Positions 7,773 through 16,127 of a DNA stretch of 64,000 bases are shown here, in pieces. Position numbers and translations under genes: made by a program. The DNA lies in the NCBI RefSeq assembly GCF_902499115.1, contig NZ_CABVPN010000002.1, forward strand, positions 186,001-250,000, read 5' to 3'. Position 1 is the stretch's first letter. The number at the start of each line of letters is the position of its first letter. A model generated the notes under the pieces. The model ran no database searches. It saw only the letters and a list, made by a program, of their open reading frames with translations, and was not told the origin of the DNA. This stretch comes from Burkholderia diffusa. GTDB taxonomy: Bacteria > Pseudomonadota > Gammaproteobacteria > Burkholderiales > Burkholderiaceae.

Positions 7773-8234
7773 ATGAGCACGACTGTCGCGCAAATTCTCA
7801 AAGCCAAGCCGGATTCCGGCCGCACGATCTACACCGTCACGAAAGCCGATTTCGTCTATGACGCCGTCAAGCTGATGGCGGAAAAGGGAATCGGCGCATT
7901 GCTGGTCATGGAGGGCGACGACATCGCGGGCATCGTCACCGAGCGCGACTACGCGCGCAAGGTCGTGCTGCAGGACCGTTCGTCGAAGGCCACCCGCGTC
8001 GAGGAAATCATGACGGCCAAGGTGCGCTACGTCGAACCTTCGCAATCCACCGACGAGTGCATGGCGCTGATGACCGAACACCGGATGCGCCACCTGCCCG
8101 TCCTCCAGGACGGCAAGCTCATCGGCCTGATCTCGATCGGCGACCTCGTGAAGAGTGTGATTGCCGATCAGCAATTCACGATCAGCCAGCTCGAACACTA
8201 TATCCACGGCACCCCGGCGGTCACGTCCGTCTGA
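7773..8234 (+). CDS. CBS-domain protein
   Basis: The product is 153 residues made of a tandem pair of CBS motifs: about 20-65 (DAVKLMAEKGIGALLVMEGDDIAGIVTERD, shown in pieces as GIGALLVM and GIVTERDYARKV) and about 85-135 (MTEHRMRHLPVL, LIGLISIGDLVKS). Such free-standing CBS pairs bind adenine nucleotides or NAD-type ligands and regulate partner enzymes or channels, but the partner here is unknown. GGAG at 7762-7765 supports the ATG at 7773. The protein is cytoplasmic. A terminator-like hairpin at 8246-8276 lies between it and the convergent DUF4148 gene. Confidence 0.9.
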   Translation: MSTTVAQILKAKPDSGRTIYTVTKADFVYDAVKLMAEKGIGALLVMEGDDIAGIVTERDYARKVVLQDRSSKATRVEEIMTAKVRYVEPSQSTDECMALMTEHRMRHLPVLQDGKLIGLISIGDLVKSVIADQQFTISQLEHYIHGTPAVTSV

Positions 8235-8245
8235 CCCATCCCAGC

Positions 8246-8276
8246 AAAAAAGGCCCAAACGCGCGAGCGTCTGGGC
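8246..8276 (-). terminator. Intrinsic terminator, mainly for the minus-strand DUF4148 gene
   Basis: On the minus strand the stem GCCCAGACGC/GCGTTTGGGC (one G-U pair) with a TCGC loop is followed by C and six T residues. On the plus strand the same stem follows the CBS gene but has an A-C mismatch and no long T-run. Confidence 0.65.
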
Positions 8277-8387
8277 GGAAAAGCCGCCGGAATGCGGCGA
8301 CGGAGGTTCTGCTCTGCTGACGCAGACGCGCGCGAGTAGCGCGCGTCCCGTCGGTCACATGCTGTGCTCGGGCAGACCCGGGGATGT

Positions 8388-8717
8388 TCAGTTGCCGAAG
8401 TAGACGGAGTTCACGGGATTCGGGGCTTCACGCGTCATGCGGCGGCCCGACTGGCCTGCGCCCGTCGCCACCGCACCATAGCCGCTCGTGTCGGCTTGGG
8501 CGAGCATCGGCTGGTTCGGCTGGATGCGTTGTTCAGCGGCCTGGATGTTCTGCGGATATTGCGCATCGCTCGCGAGCGGCTTGTAGCCGTTCTGTTCGAG
8601 TTGCACGAGTTCGGCCCGGACCTGGTCGCGGGTCAAGCCCTGCTCGGACTGCGCGAACGATGCGATCGGGGCGGCAAGGACGGATGCAGCGATCGCTGCG
8701 TAGATGATCGACTTCAT
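8388..8717 (-). CDS. DUF4148-type secreted protein
   Basis: The product is 109 residues beginning with a clear Sec signal peptide (MKSIIYAAIAASVLAAPIASFA, cleavage after residue about 22). The mature part has the DUF4148 pattern LTRDQVRAELVQLEQNGYKP, given here as LTRDQVRAEL and EQNGYKP. Such small periplasmic proteins are abundant in Burkholderia and have no known function. The start at 8717 is chosen for its signal peptide and a GGAGG at 8724-8728. A longer reading frame to 8867 would hide the signal. Confidence 0.85.
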   Translation of the reverse strand: MKSIIYAAIAASVLAAPIASFAQSEQGLTRDQVRAELVQLEQNGYKPLASDAQYPQNIQAAEQRIQPNQPMLAQADTSGYGAVATGAGQSGRRMTREAPNPVNSVYFGN

Positions 8718-8801
8718 GGTGGACCTCCGAAATATGTTCTCTTTTGGCGTCGCTTCCGGCGGGACTGTCTGAAGCGATGGATCAAGTGTAGTGCTCGCAA
8801 T

Positions 8802-8821
8802 ACCAAGGGGAAACCCTTGGT
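8802..8821. repeat. Perfect inverted repeat ACCAAGGG-GAAA-CCCTTGGT
   Basis: This 20-bp dyad lies about 85 bp upstream of the DUF4148 start codon, in what should be its promoter region. CCCTwGG-type dyads also occur upstream of the first porin (11065-11079) and near the gamma-glutamyltransferase gene (29205-29215). It is a candidate operator, or the stem of an RNA with a GAAA tetraloop. Confidence 0.45.
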
Positions 8822-9129
8822 TTGAACATACAGCGTTGCATTTTCGGAAAAAATCGACCGGTGTCACCGCGCGAGATCGTCATTACTTAAATCATTTCCA
8901 CAACAATGCCTGACGAAAGGCCGACAGCCTAATCACCGATCCGGAAGGTTGTGTTGTAGAATCGTAAGGTTTTATTCGCCCGTCGATCCCCTATTCACCA
9001 TGCACGCGCCCACGCCTCTCTCGGTTTCGCTGTCCGGCCCGGCCGGCGTGCGTGCGCGCGCCGGCCATCCGGCGCCCCCCTGCCTTCGACGCACGGCCCA
9101 GGCACCGCTCGCCCCTGCCCGGCGCCTGA

Positions 9130-9176
9130 TCTGACAGCACGGCCTCCTCCCGGAGCCAGGTCAGACAGGCTCCGGG
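9130..9176 (+). promoter_or_regulatory. rnk leader with a CCTCCTCCC loop and a competing hairpin
   Basis: Two mutually exclusive folds are visible. In one, TCTGAC (9130-9135) pairs with GTCAGA (9160-9165) and GGC (9141-9143) pairs with GCC (9155-9157), which leaves CTCCTCCC in the loop. In the other, CCCGGAGCC (9149-9157) pairs perfectly with GGCTCCGGG (9168-9176). The first exposes an anti-Shine-Dalgarno sequence able to pair with the rnk GGAG at 9220-9223. This may be a regulatory leader or part of a small RNA. It is inference from pairing only. Confidence 0.4.
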
Positions 9177-9230
9177 CGATCCCCATAGGCACGCCATGCC
9201 TGCCCCATGCCGATCATTTGGAGAACTGCC

Positions 9231-9629
9231 ATGAAACAACGCCTTTACCAGTTGACCGAACTCGACGTCGCCCGTCTCGAGAAGCACGCCGAACACAACC
9301 CGCGCTTCCAGACGATGCTCGACACGCTGCTCGAGCGCGCGGATATCGTACAGCCCGACGCCATCAAGGCGAACGTCGTCACGATGAACTCGCAGATCAC
9401 GCTGCTCGACGAAGCGTCCCAGGAACAGGCCACCTGGACGATTGTTTATCCGGATGCCGCCAATCTCGAACTCGGACGCCTGAACGTGTTCTCGCCGGTC
9501 GGCATGGCGCTGCTGGGCACGCAACGCGGTCAGTTGGTGAAGGTGTTGCAGCCGAGCGGCGTCGAAAAGCTGATGAAGGTCGCGGCGATCGTGTTCCAGC
9601 CGGAAGCCAACGGCGAATACACGCGCTGA
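9231..9629 (+). CDS. rnk: Nucleoside diphosphate kinase regulator-like protein (Rnk)
   Basis: The product is 132 residues with the Rnk layout: an N-terminal helical pair (residues about 1-45) and a C-terminal GreA/GreB-like FKBP domain (about 50-130) with SQITLLDE, YPDAANLELGRLNVFSPVG (seen as YPDAAN and VFSPVGMALLG) and a short C-terminal strand. Rnk binds RNA polymerase near the secondary channel and competes with Gre factors and DksA. It affects nucleoside diphosphate kinase levels. GGAG at 9220-9223 supports the ATG at 9231. It is followed by a clear terminator. Confidence 0.92.
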   Translation: MKQRLYQLTELDVARLEKHAEHNPRFQTMLDTLLERADIVQPDAIKANVVTMNSQITLLDEASQEQATWTIVYPDAANLELGRLNVFSPVGMALLGTQRGQLVKVLQPSGVEKLMKVAAIVFQPEANGEYTR

Positions 9630-9676
9630 CGCCGCTGCAGGCCGGCAGCGTACCTCCGGCCATATCAAACAAAAAG

Positions 9677-9700
9677 CGAGGCTCTGAGCCTCGTTTTTTT
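9677..9700 (+). terminator. Rho-independent terminator of rnk
   Basis: The stem CGAGGCT/AGCCTCG with a CTG loop (9677-9693) is followed by seven T residues. A-rich sequence precedes it, so it may also act on the opposite strand. Confidence 0.88.
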
Positions 9701-9755
9701 GCGTCCGGACGAGACGCACCGTCGTCGCAACCCGCGTCGTCGTATTCGACAGGCG

Positions 9756-9782
9756 AAAAAAAGGCGCCCGAAGGCGCCTTTT
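9756..9782 (-). terminator. Rho-independent terminator of the porin gene
   Basis: On the minus strand the stem AAGGCGCC/GGCGCCTT closes with a TTCG tetraloop and is followed by a run of T residues (complement of A at 9756-9762). It lies 36 nt after the porin stop codon. Confidence 0.88.
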
Positions 9783-9817
9783 CGATACTGCGAAGCGGGT
9801 TACCCCGCTTGTCACGC

Positions 9818-10936
9818 TTAGAAGCGGTGACGCAGACCAACCGTTGCTGCGGTTTGGTTGATCGACGAGCTCGGCAGGTTGTTGCTGAAGCTGTCGCCGT
9901 TGTAGATCGACGCGCCGATGCCGTTCTTCGCTGCACGCTGGTACACAGCTTGTGCGTAGACGTCCGTGCGCTTCGACAGCGAGTAGTCAGCTTGCAGGCC
10001 GAACTGGTTCCAGTGCGTGCTGCCGTTGTTGATCTTCGCGTTCGTGTACGTGTAAGCAGCGCCCAGGCCGAGAGCCGGCGTCAGGTTGTACTTCGCGTTG
10101 ACTTCGTAGTTGTCCGTGCGCAGCGTGCCCAGACCAACTGCGTTGTTGTCGAGACGTGCTTGCGTCCATGCAGCGCCGACTTGTGCCGGGCCGAATGCGT
10201 AACCGGCAGCAGCACCGTACGTGCGGACGCGGCCTTGGCTAGCGATGCCACCGATTGCCGACGACGTCGCGCCGTTTGCGTTCGTACCGTCACCCAGGTT
10301 CGCTTGCGAGTATGCACCCGCCAGCTTCAGGCCTTGGAATTGGTATGCAACGCCTGCGCTGTACGCACGGTTGTTACCAAAGTTCGTGTTGTTCGAGAAC
10401 GAGTACGTGCCGCCGAATTGCAGGCCAGCGTAGTTCGCGCTCGTGAACTTGATGGTGTTGTTCGCTGCGACGTCACCGGTCGTGCTCAGACGGTCGAGGT
10501 TCAGCGGGTGCGCGAAGTACGTGCCGCCCCACGAGCCCGTTGCCGTCAGCGGCGCCAGGTAGTCTTGCGTTGCGTCATACTGCTTACCCAGCGTGACCGT
10601 GCCGTACTGGCTCGACAGACCGACAAATGCTTGACGGTTGAACATGCCGCCGTTGTTGCCCAGCTTGCCGTTACCGATGCCGAAGCCGCTTTCCAACGTG
10701 AAGATTGCCTTCAGGCCGCCACCCAGGTCTTCCGAGCCACGCAGGCCGAAACGGCTCTGGTCAATGCCCGAACCCATCGCCCAACGCGACTTGCCAGCTT
10801 GGCCGAGAGCCGGCTGGACGTTGCTCGTGTAGGTGATGCCTGCGTCCAGCACGCCGTACAGCGTGACGCTGCTTTGCGCGTGAGCGACGGTAGCGAACGA
10901 TGCTGCAGCTGCTGCAACGATCAGAGTCTTGTTCAT
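9818..10936 (-). CDS. Major trimeric porin (OmpC/Opc-like)
   Basis: The product is 372 residues. It has a Sec signal peptide ending AHA (residues 1-20), the betaproteobacterial porin start QSSVTLYGVLDAGI, repeated amphipathic strands with FGLRGSEDLGGGLKAIF, and the C-terminal phenylalanine strand ending GLRHRF needed for BAM assembly. It forms general diffusion channels in the outer membrane. Codon use differs from its neighbours: GCT/GCA, GGT and AAC are frequent, and rare codons are avoided, as in very highly expressed genes. It has a GGGAGC Shine-Dalgarno, a 600-bp AT-rich upstream region and a strong terminator. The exact paralog name cannot be given. Confidence 0.93.
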   Translation of the reverse strand: MNKTLIVAAAAASFATVAHAQSSVTLYGVLDAGITYTSNVQPALGQAGKSRWAMGSGIDQSRFGLRGSEDLGGGLKAIFTLESGFGIGNGKLGNNGGMFNRQAFVGLSSQYGTVTLGKQYDATQDYLAPLTATGSWGGTYFAHPLNLDRLSTTGDVAANNTIKFTSANYAGLQFGGTYSFSNNTNFGNNRAYSAGVAYQFQGLKLAGAYSQANLGDGTNANGATSSAIGGIASQGRVRTYGAAAGYAFGPAQVGAAWTQARLDNNAVGLGTLRTDNYEVNAKYNLTPALGLGAAYTYTNAKINNGSTHWNQFGLQADYSLSKRTDVYAQAVYQRAAKNGIGASIYNGDSFSNNLPSSSINQTAATVGLRHRF

Positions 10937-11548
10937 TCGTGGAGCTCCCTTCTAAAAAGAGGCAGGTCTCGCGACCTTGTTCATAAACGGTCTGCAACCG
11001 CCCGGGAACGCCATCGGTCCTTCTGGCCGCGCCCGGATAGTTGCCCGTTTGGGAATCGTGAGTTTAGGGGTGTACCCTAGGGGCGCGATCCGCAAATAAA
11101 GAAATAAGCTTTTCCAGAACTAGAAATAATGAAAGTGGGGGAGCGTTATAAGTATTTGTTTTAACGTCTTTTTTTGACTGATTGACGGATGCTTTTTGGA
11201 GGCTTTCATCCCACCATTCTTTCGTGTCATCGTCTTGACGGTTGCATAGAAACAACAAACGGAATCGATGGAGCCACGCAAAAACGGTAATTTTTACCCA
11301 GATCAGTCTCAAATATTGGGCCTGCTCGCCTAAAACGCTGCGACCGAACTGTAAACACATGCCCGTGTGGCCGTGGCCGACCCTATTGGGCCGTCAGCGT
11401 CTGAAGCGTGGGACCGGCGGCCGGCGCCCCGGCTGCCCGCAAGCCGTCGTGACATGCGGTAACAGCCTTGATGACCCGCGTAACCCGGTCGCAGGACCAG
11501 CAGACTAACGTAAGGCGCCCCGATTACATATTAGATAGAGGACTCGCC
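10937..11548. promoter_or_regulatory. AT-rich intergenic region upstream of the porin
   Basis: About 610 bp without a convincing gene. The stretch 11085-11340 is much richer in A/T than the rest of the window and would carry the porin promoter and leader on the minus strand. A dyad TAGGG-GTGTA-CCCTA is at 11065-11079. Short open frames here have no Shine-Dalgarno sequence or recognisable content. Confidence 0.5.
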
Positions 11549-11740
11549 ATGAATCGGCGTTCGCTGTTGCGCGCCATCGGACTGACCGCCGCCGTCGCCG
11601 CCACCGCCGGTTGGCTGCGCCCCGCCTCGGTCCAACCCGCACTGCCCAGGTATAGGCCTGCCGGCCCGCTTCCGGGCCCCGGCAGGCCGCCTCATCTCGA
11701 TCGCCAGGGCTTCGCCGCCATGCCGCCTCGCGCCGCCTGA
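11549..11740 (+). CDS. Small exported protein or Tat-signal gene remnant
   Basis: The frame of 63 residues starts MNRRSLLRAIGLTAAVAA, which looks like a twin-arginine signal peptide (RR, then hydrophobic AIGLTAAVAATAG). After it come only about 35 Pro/Arg-rich residues and a stop. An AGAGGA lies just upstream of the ATG at 11549. A Tat signal without a folded domain is unusual, so this may be the 5' end of a gene whose body has been lost, or a small lipid-interacting protein. I do not recognise a family. Confidence 0.45.
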   Translation: MNRRSLLRAIGLTAAVAATAGWLRPASVQPALPRYRPAGPLPGPGRPPHLDRQGFAAMPPRAA

Positions 11741-11804
11741 CCGCGTCAGGGCCGTCGTCCGCCTGCGCGCCGCCGCACACGGCTCGAGCCCGGCCGCACG
11801 CGCA

Positions 11805-12416
11805 TCAGGCGACGTCGAGCGCGAGCACCTGTCCGGTCGTCAACACGTCGCCGAACGTGTCCGACAGCGCGGCCAGCGTGGCGCGATTGAGATCGCGGTG
11901 CGGCACCGTGCCGCCGTCCGCGACATCGAGGTCGCGCGTCGCGCACGCGTCGTCGACGACGATCACCGCGTAGCCGAGCGGCACGGCATCGCGGGCCGCG
12001 CCGGCGACGCACGCATGCGTCATCAGCCCGGTGACGATCAGCGTGTCGATGCCGGCCGCCTTCAGGCGCGCGTCGAGGTCCGTCGTCGGGAACACGCTCA
12101 CCGACGTCTTCTTCACGACCGCGTGATGCGGCGCCGGCAGCAGGTCCGCATGAAAGCGGAAGCCGTCGCTGCCGTCGGCGAAGAGCGGGCCGCCGGCAGC
12201 GCCGACGTGCTGGATGTGAAATACCGGGATGCCGGCGCGATCGGCGAACGCGATCACGCGTCGCGCATTGCCCAGCGCGCGCGGTCCTTCCGGAATCGGC
12301 AGGCGGCCGCTGAAATACTCGTTCTGGAAATCGATCACCAGCAGCGCGGTGCGGGCGGCGTCGATCGACCTCGGCGCGCTCGCGCCGGCCAGGGTACGGA
12401 TGGTCGGATGTTGCAT
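11805..12416 (-). CDS. Isochorismatase-like cysteine hydrolase
   Basis: The product is 203 residues with the isochorismatase-family triad: Asp in ALLVIDFQNEYF (residue about 29), Lys in VVKKTSVSVF (about 103), and the nucleophile Cys in GLMTHACVAGAARDA (about 138). Members hydrolyse amides or isochorismate. Small stand-alone forms like this are often nicotinamidase-, ureidoacrylate- or N-carbamoylsarcosine-type, and the substrate cannot be read here. The Met at 12416 is preferred over 12443 because a GAGAG lies upstream and the extra nine residues are not conserved. The protein is cytoplasmic. It is a single gene with no obvious operon partner. Confidence 0.88.
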   Translation of the reverse strand: MQHPTIRTLAGASAPRSIDAARTALLVIDFQNEYFSGRLPIPEGPRALGNARRVIAFADRAGIPVFHIQHVGAAGGPLFADGSDGFRFHADLLPAPHHAVVKKTSVSVFPTTDLDARLKAAGIDTLIVTGLMTHACVAGAARDAVPLGYAVIVVDDACATRDLDVADGGTVPHRDLNRATLAALSDTFGDVLTTGQVLALDVA

Positions 12417-12850
12417 GGGTCGCTCTCTACTCAAGGTTGGCACACCGAACGGAACGGCGGCCCGGCACAGCCGCGCCGCCGCACGCGGTCAAGGCAGGTT
12501 GCAGTCGTGAACCGGCTGCCGTGACCACGATGCGCCAGTGTCGGGCCGTGCGACCCTGCGCGACAGCGGACCGCGGGACAACGTCCGACAGGATCGGGCC
12601 AACCTGCGCGCAACCGTCCACGACAGCGCGGCTGCCCGCCACGCAAACAACGGATACGTGACGGTCGAGGGCCCGAACGCGCGATAACGCGCGGAGGCGC
12701 CCACTCGCCTCTCCCCCATCGCGCCGCGCCCCCGCGGCTCGTCCGTTTGGATGGCACGAAGCGCCAGGTTTGTTGTCATCATGGCCGTCATTCGTCGCAT
12801 GTCGCATCGAACGGCGCCGCGCACGCTCGCGCCCCCGCCATGGAGACACC
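12417..12850. other. Intergenic stretch with no gene seen
   Basis: About 430 bp between the hydrolase and the VOC pseudogene. Open frames on both strands are Arg/Ala-rich and lack start signals. No repeat, RNA or convincing hairpin was found. Confidence 0.5.
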
Positions 12851-13359
12851 ATGAACGCCCCCGTCCTCGGCGCCGTCGACCAGATCGGCCATGTGGTTGC
12901 CGATCTCGACCGCAGCATCGCGCACTGGCGCCCGCTACGATGCGGTCCCGTCGACCGTGTCCCGCGACGTGCGTCTCGACGGCTGCTACCTCGGTGAAGC
13001 GGCGACGGTCACGATCGATGTCGGTCTCTCGTATCCCGGCAACCTGCAGATCGAACTGATCCACGTGACGAACGACGCGCCGTCGCCGTACCGCGACATG
13101 CACGGGCAACCGCTCGCGGGCCTGCATCACGTCGCATGAGCGGTCGACGATCTCGATGCCGCGGTTGCGCAGCTCACGGCGCTTGATCTGCGCGTCGTGT
13201 TCGAAGCGCGCAACCCGGACACGCGCGTCTCCCTCCTCGACGACGCCGACGATCCCGGCGTGCGCGTCGAATTGATCGATCGCGCGCGGCATCGCCGAAG
13301 CACGCGCACGGGATGGCGCCGATCCGGTCCGCATCATCGACGCGTCGGCCGCCGCATGA
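12851..13359 (+). pseudogene. VOC (glyoxalase/bleomycin-resistance) family pseudogene
   Basis: The start is clear: ATG 12851 with MNAPVLGAVDQIGHVVADLD and IAHW. The homology then jumps to the +1 frame near 12930-12950 and continues as VRLDGCYLGEAATVTIDV, QIELIHVTND and LAGLHHVA. An in-frame TGA sits at 13137-13139, most simply a TGG (Trp) to TGA change in HHVAW. Reading resumes as AVDDLDAAVAQLTALDLRV and DPGVRVELIDRA, and a further frameshift near 13290 leads to a tail ending at 13359. Three separate lesions make a functional product unlikely. The intact family is about 170 residues and often sits beside SDR genes in ring-degradation loci, as here. Confidence 0.8.
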
Positions 13360-13400
13360 GCGGGCTCGTGCGTCCCCTTTCACTCACAGGAGAAAACACG

Positions 13401-14156
13401 ATGAAACGACTCGAAGGCAAGGTGGCGCTGATCACGGGCGGTGCCCGCGGCCAGGGCGAGGCGGAGGCACGCCGATTCGTCGCCGAAGGCGCACGCGTGG
13501 TGATCGCCGACGTTCTGGACGACACCGGACAACGCGTCGCGGCCGAACTCGGCAACGCCGCGCGCTACCAGCATCTCGACGTGACGGACGAAGACGACTG
13601 GCACACCGCCGTTCATGCGACGCTCGCGCACTTCGGCCGGCTGGACATCCTCGTGAACAACGCGGCGATCCTGAAGCTCGTGCCGATCGAGTCCTGTTCG
13701 CTCGACGACTATCGCAAGGTGATCGACGTGAACCAGGTCGGCTGCTGGCTCGGCATGAAATCGGCACTGGCCGCGCTGAAGGACGCGGGCGGCGGCTCGA
13801 TCGTCAACGTGTCGTCGACGGCCGGTATGGAAGGCGTGGCCGGCGGCAGCGCGTATGTGGCGAGCAAGTTCGCGGTGCGCGGGATGACGAAGGCCGCCGC
13901 GCTCGAGTTCGGCCGCTATGGAATCCGCGTGAACTCGGTCCATCCGGGCGGCATCGACACGGTGATGGCACGCCCGCCGGAATACGCCGATTTCGACCCA
14001 TCGTCGATCTACAGCGGGCTGCCGATCGCGCGCATCGGCAAACCCGACGAAGTGGCGAGTCTCGTGCTGTTTCTCGCGTCCGACGAATCCGCGTATTGCA
14101 CGGGCGCGGAATTCATCGTCGACGGCGGGATGCTCGCAGGCAGCACGTTCCACTGA
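13401..14156 (+). CDS. Short-chain dehydrogenase/reductase (hydroxysteroid dehydrogenase-like)
   Basis: The product is 251 residues and a classical SDR. The NAD(P)-binding motif TGGARGQG is at residues 12-19, NNAA near 88, a catalytic Ser in VNVSSTAG near 138, and YVASK near 152. The Gly-Gln-Gly variant of the cofactor loop and the ending FIVDGGMLAGST are typical of 3-alpha/20-beta-hydroxysteroid dehydrogenase-like members. AGGAG at 13388-13392 supports ATG 13401. It follows the broken VOC gene by 41 bp and may once have been in its operon. The substrate is unknown. Confidence 0.9.
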   Translation: MKRLEGKVALITGGARGQGEAEARRFVAEGARVVIADVLDDTGQRVAAELGNAARYQHLDVTDEDDWHTAVHATLAHFGRLDILVNNAAILKLVPIESCSLDDYRKVIDVNQVGCWLGMKSALAALKDAGGGSIVNVSSTAGMEGVAGGSAYVASKFAVRGMTKAAALEFGRYGIRVNSVHPGGIDTVMARPPEYADFDPSSIYSGLPIARIGKPDEVASLVLFLASDESAYCTGAEFIVDGGMLAGSTFH

Positions 14157-14294
14157 TCCGCTGCGGGGTCGACGGACAGGTCAGGCCGCTCATCCGCACC
14201 GGCAATCACGGATCCGAAAACGATCATGCCGCCGGCGGCTTTCCCGCGCGGCGGCACGATGGCTTCCTTAACGAAGCAGCAAGCGGTGCGGCGC

Positions 14295-15812
14295 TCAATA
14301 CCCCTTCGGCTGGATCGCCGGCGTGCCGACGCCGCGCGCCGCCTGCCTGCGGCCGCGCACGAGGAAGCGTCCGTTCGGGCCGTATACACCTTCCGCTTCC
14401 GGATGCAGCGTCAGCAACACGAAATACAGCAATCCGCCGACCAGCAGCGACACCGGCACGCTTAGATCGAACTCGCCAGCCAGGTTGCCGAGCGGCCCGA
14501 CGAACTGGCCCGGCAGGTTCACGAACGACAGCCCGATGAACGCCGCCGGCAGCCACGCGCCCATCGCGCGCAGGTTCCACCCGTGCGTGAACCAGTAGTG
14601 GCCGCCGCGCAGCCCGCGGTTGAACACCTGCAGGTCGTCGGCGAGATAGAAGCCGCGACGCGTCACGTAGCCGATCACCATGATCGCCATCCACGGGCAG
14701 CTGAACGTGTCGATCAGCGTCGAGAACGTCGCGACGCTTTCGACGAGGTTGAACCAGAAACGGCCGACGAAAATGAATGCGATTGCGATCGTGCCGATCA
14801 GCAGCGTCGCACGCACACGGTTCAGGAAGCGCGGAAACATGCTCGACACGTCGAGGCCCGTGCCGTACAGCGCGGTTGTGCCGGTCGACATCCCGCCAAT
14901 GATCGCGATCAGGCACATCGGCAGCAGGAACCAGCGCGGCGACACGGCGAGCAGCCCGCCGACGTAGTCGTTCGATGCAATGAACGCGGGCGCCTTCGAC
15001 GCGATGATCGTCGCGGTCGCCAGGCCGAAGAAGAACGGCACGAAGGTCGCGATCTGCGCAGCGAACACGGCGCCCATCACGCGCCGCTTCGGCGTCTGTT
15101 GCGGGATGTAGCGCGCCCAGTCGCCGAGCGTCGACGCGAACGACACAGGGTTGCTCAACGCGACCAGCACCGCGCCGACGAACGCGGCCCAGAAACCTGC
15201 ACTACCCTGGCTCAGCTTGCCCGCGTAGTTCATGTCGAACATCCCCGCGAACGCGAACAGGCCGGCGACGAACAACAGGCTCGCCGCCCACACGGCGATC
15301 TTGTTGACCCACAGCATGAAGCGAAAGCCGTAGATGCAGACGATCAGCACGAGCACCGCGAACACCATGTAGGCCGCGCCGAGCGTGAAGCCGTTGACGG
15401 GCACGCCGACCATGTTGTGCGCGCCGCCGACGAGCGCGTCGCCCGAGCTCCACACCGCGAGCGAGAAGAACGCGATCGACGTGAGCAGAGCGAGGAACGA
15501 ACCGACGATCCGGCCGTGGATGCCGAAATGCGCGCCGGACGACACGGGGTCGCTCGTGCCGTTGCGCGGGCCGAACAGGCTCATCGGCGCGAGGATGCAG
15601 GTGCCGGCGAGTACACCAAGCACGATCGCGGCGACGCCCGCCTTGAACGACAGCCCGACCAGCACGGGGAAGCTGCCGAGCACCGACGTGGAAAACGTAT
15701 TGCAGCCGCCGAACAGCAACCGGAACAGATCGATCGGACGTGCATAGCGCGATGCGTCGGGAATGCGCTCGAAACCGAACGATTCAACTTGCGTAATCCT
15801 GCCTTCAGCCAT
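14295..15812 (-). CDS. NCS1-family nucleobase/allantoin-type permease
   Basis: The product is 505 residues with about 12 hydrophobic segments. It matches the purine-cytosine permease (NCS1) family: an N-terminal ESFGFERIPDASRY before the first helix, FRLLFGGCNTF in helix 1, the FGPRNGTSDP loop, SNPVSFASTLGDWARYIP, and DTFSCPWMAIMVIGY near helix 9. These inner-membrane symporters import cytosine, hydantoins, allantoin or related compounds with protons or sodium. The start at 15812 has GGAG nearby, and the reading frame can be extended to 15836 but with weaker support. There is no catabolic neighbour to identify the substrate. Confidence 0.9.
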   Translation of the reverse strand: MAEGRITQVESFGFERIPDASRYARPIDLFRLLFGGCNTFSTSVLGSFPVLVGLSFKAGVAAIVLGVLAGTCILAPMSLFGPRNGTSDPVSSGAHFGIHGRIVGSFLALLTSIAFFSLAVWSSGDALVGGAHNMVGVPVNGFTLGAAYMVFAVLVLIVCIYGFRFMLWVNKIAVWAASLLFVAGLFAFAGMFDMNYAGKLSQGSAGFWAAFVGAVLVALSNPVSFASTLGDWARYIPQQTPKRRVMGAVFAAQIATFVPFFFGLATATIIASKAPAFIASNDYVGGLLAVSPRWFLLPMCLIAIIGGMSTGTTALYGTGLDVSSMFPRFLNRVRATLLIGTIAIAFIFVGRFWFNLVESVATFSTLIDTFSCPWMAIMVIGYVTRRGFYLADDLQVFNRGLRGGHYWFTHGWNLRAMGAWLPAAFIGLSFVNLPGQFVGPLGNLAGEFDLSVPVSLLVGGLLYFVLLTLHPEAEGVYGPNGRFLVRGRRQAARGVGTPAIQPKGY

Positions 15813-16127
15813 TTGTCTCCAACTCCTCTGGTGCATCGGTACGGCCTGCGACTTCGGCCATACGACACATCGTCATCAATTTGCGGCCACTCTAAACCGG
15901 ATCGGGCGGCGCAAATATCACGCATTCGAGACGTTTACGACGAAGGAGAACAATGTTTCGCGGCGGGAAATCGTCCGTTTGCCGCGCCGCGCATGCGGTG
16001 CGGGCGATGCAAGGCAGGTGCGACGGCGAGGCGCGGGGCTGCCGTCAGCGGACACCAGGTCGGCGCTCCGCCCCCTGTTGAACGGCGGGCGGCCGACCCG
16101 CGCCAGCCTGCCTCGCGGCCCGGCGTG
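15813..16127. other. Intergenic stretch with no gene seen
   Basis: About 315 bp between the NCS1 permease start and the end of the RND operon. It should hold the permease promoter and the efflux operon's transcription end. No clear hairpin with a T-run was seen. Confidence 0.45.

Noticed and set aside
8949..9134. A 61-residue frame between the DUF4148 gene and rnk
   Set aside because: No ribosome site, Arg/Pro-rich, and the region is better explained as the rnk promoter and leader.
9218..11080. A 620-residue open frame on the + strand through rnk and the porin
   Set aside because: It is a shifted frame across rnk and antisense to the porin. The porin is certain, so this is an artefact.
11064..11360. 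A 98-residue minus-strand frame in the AT-rich region before the porin
   Set aside because: Lacks a start signal and recognisable content. The region is likely porin promoter and leader.
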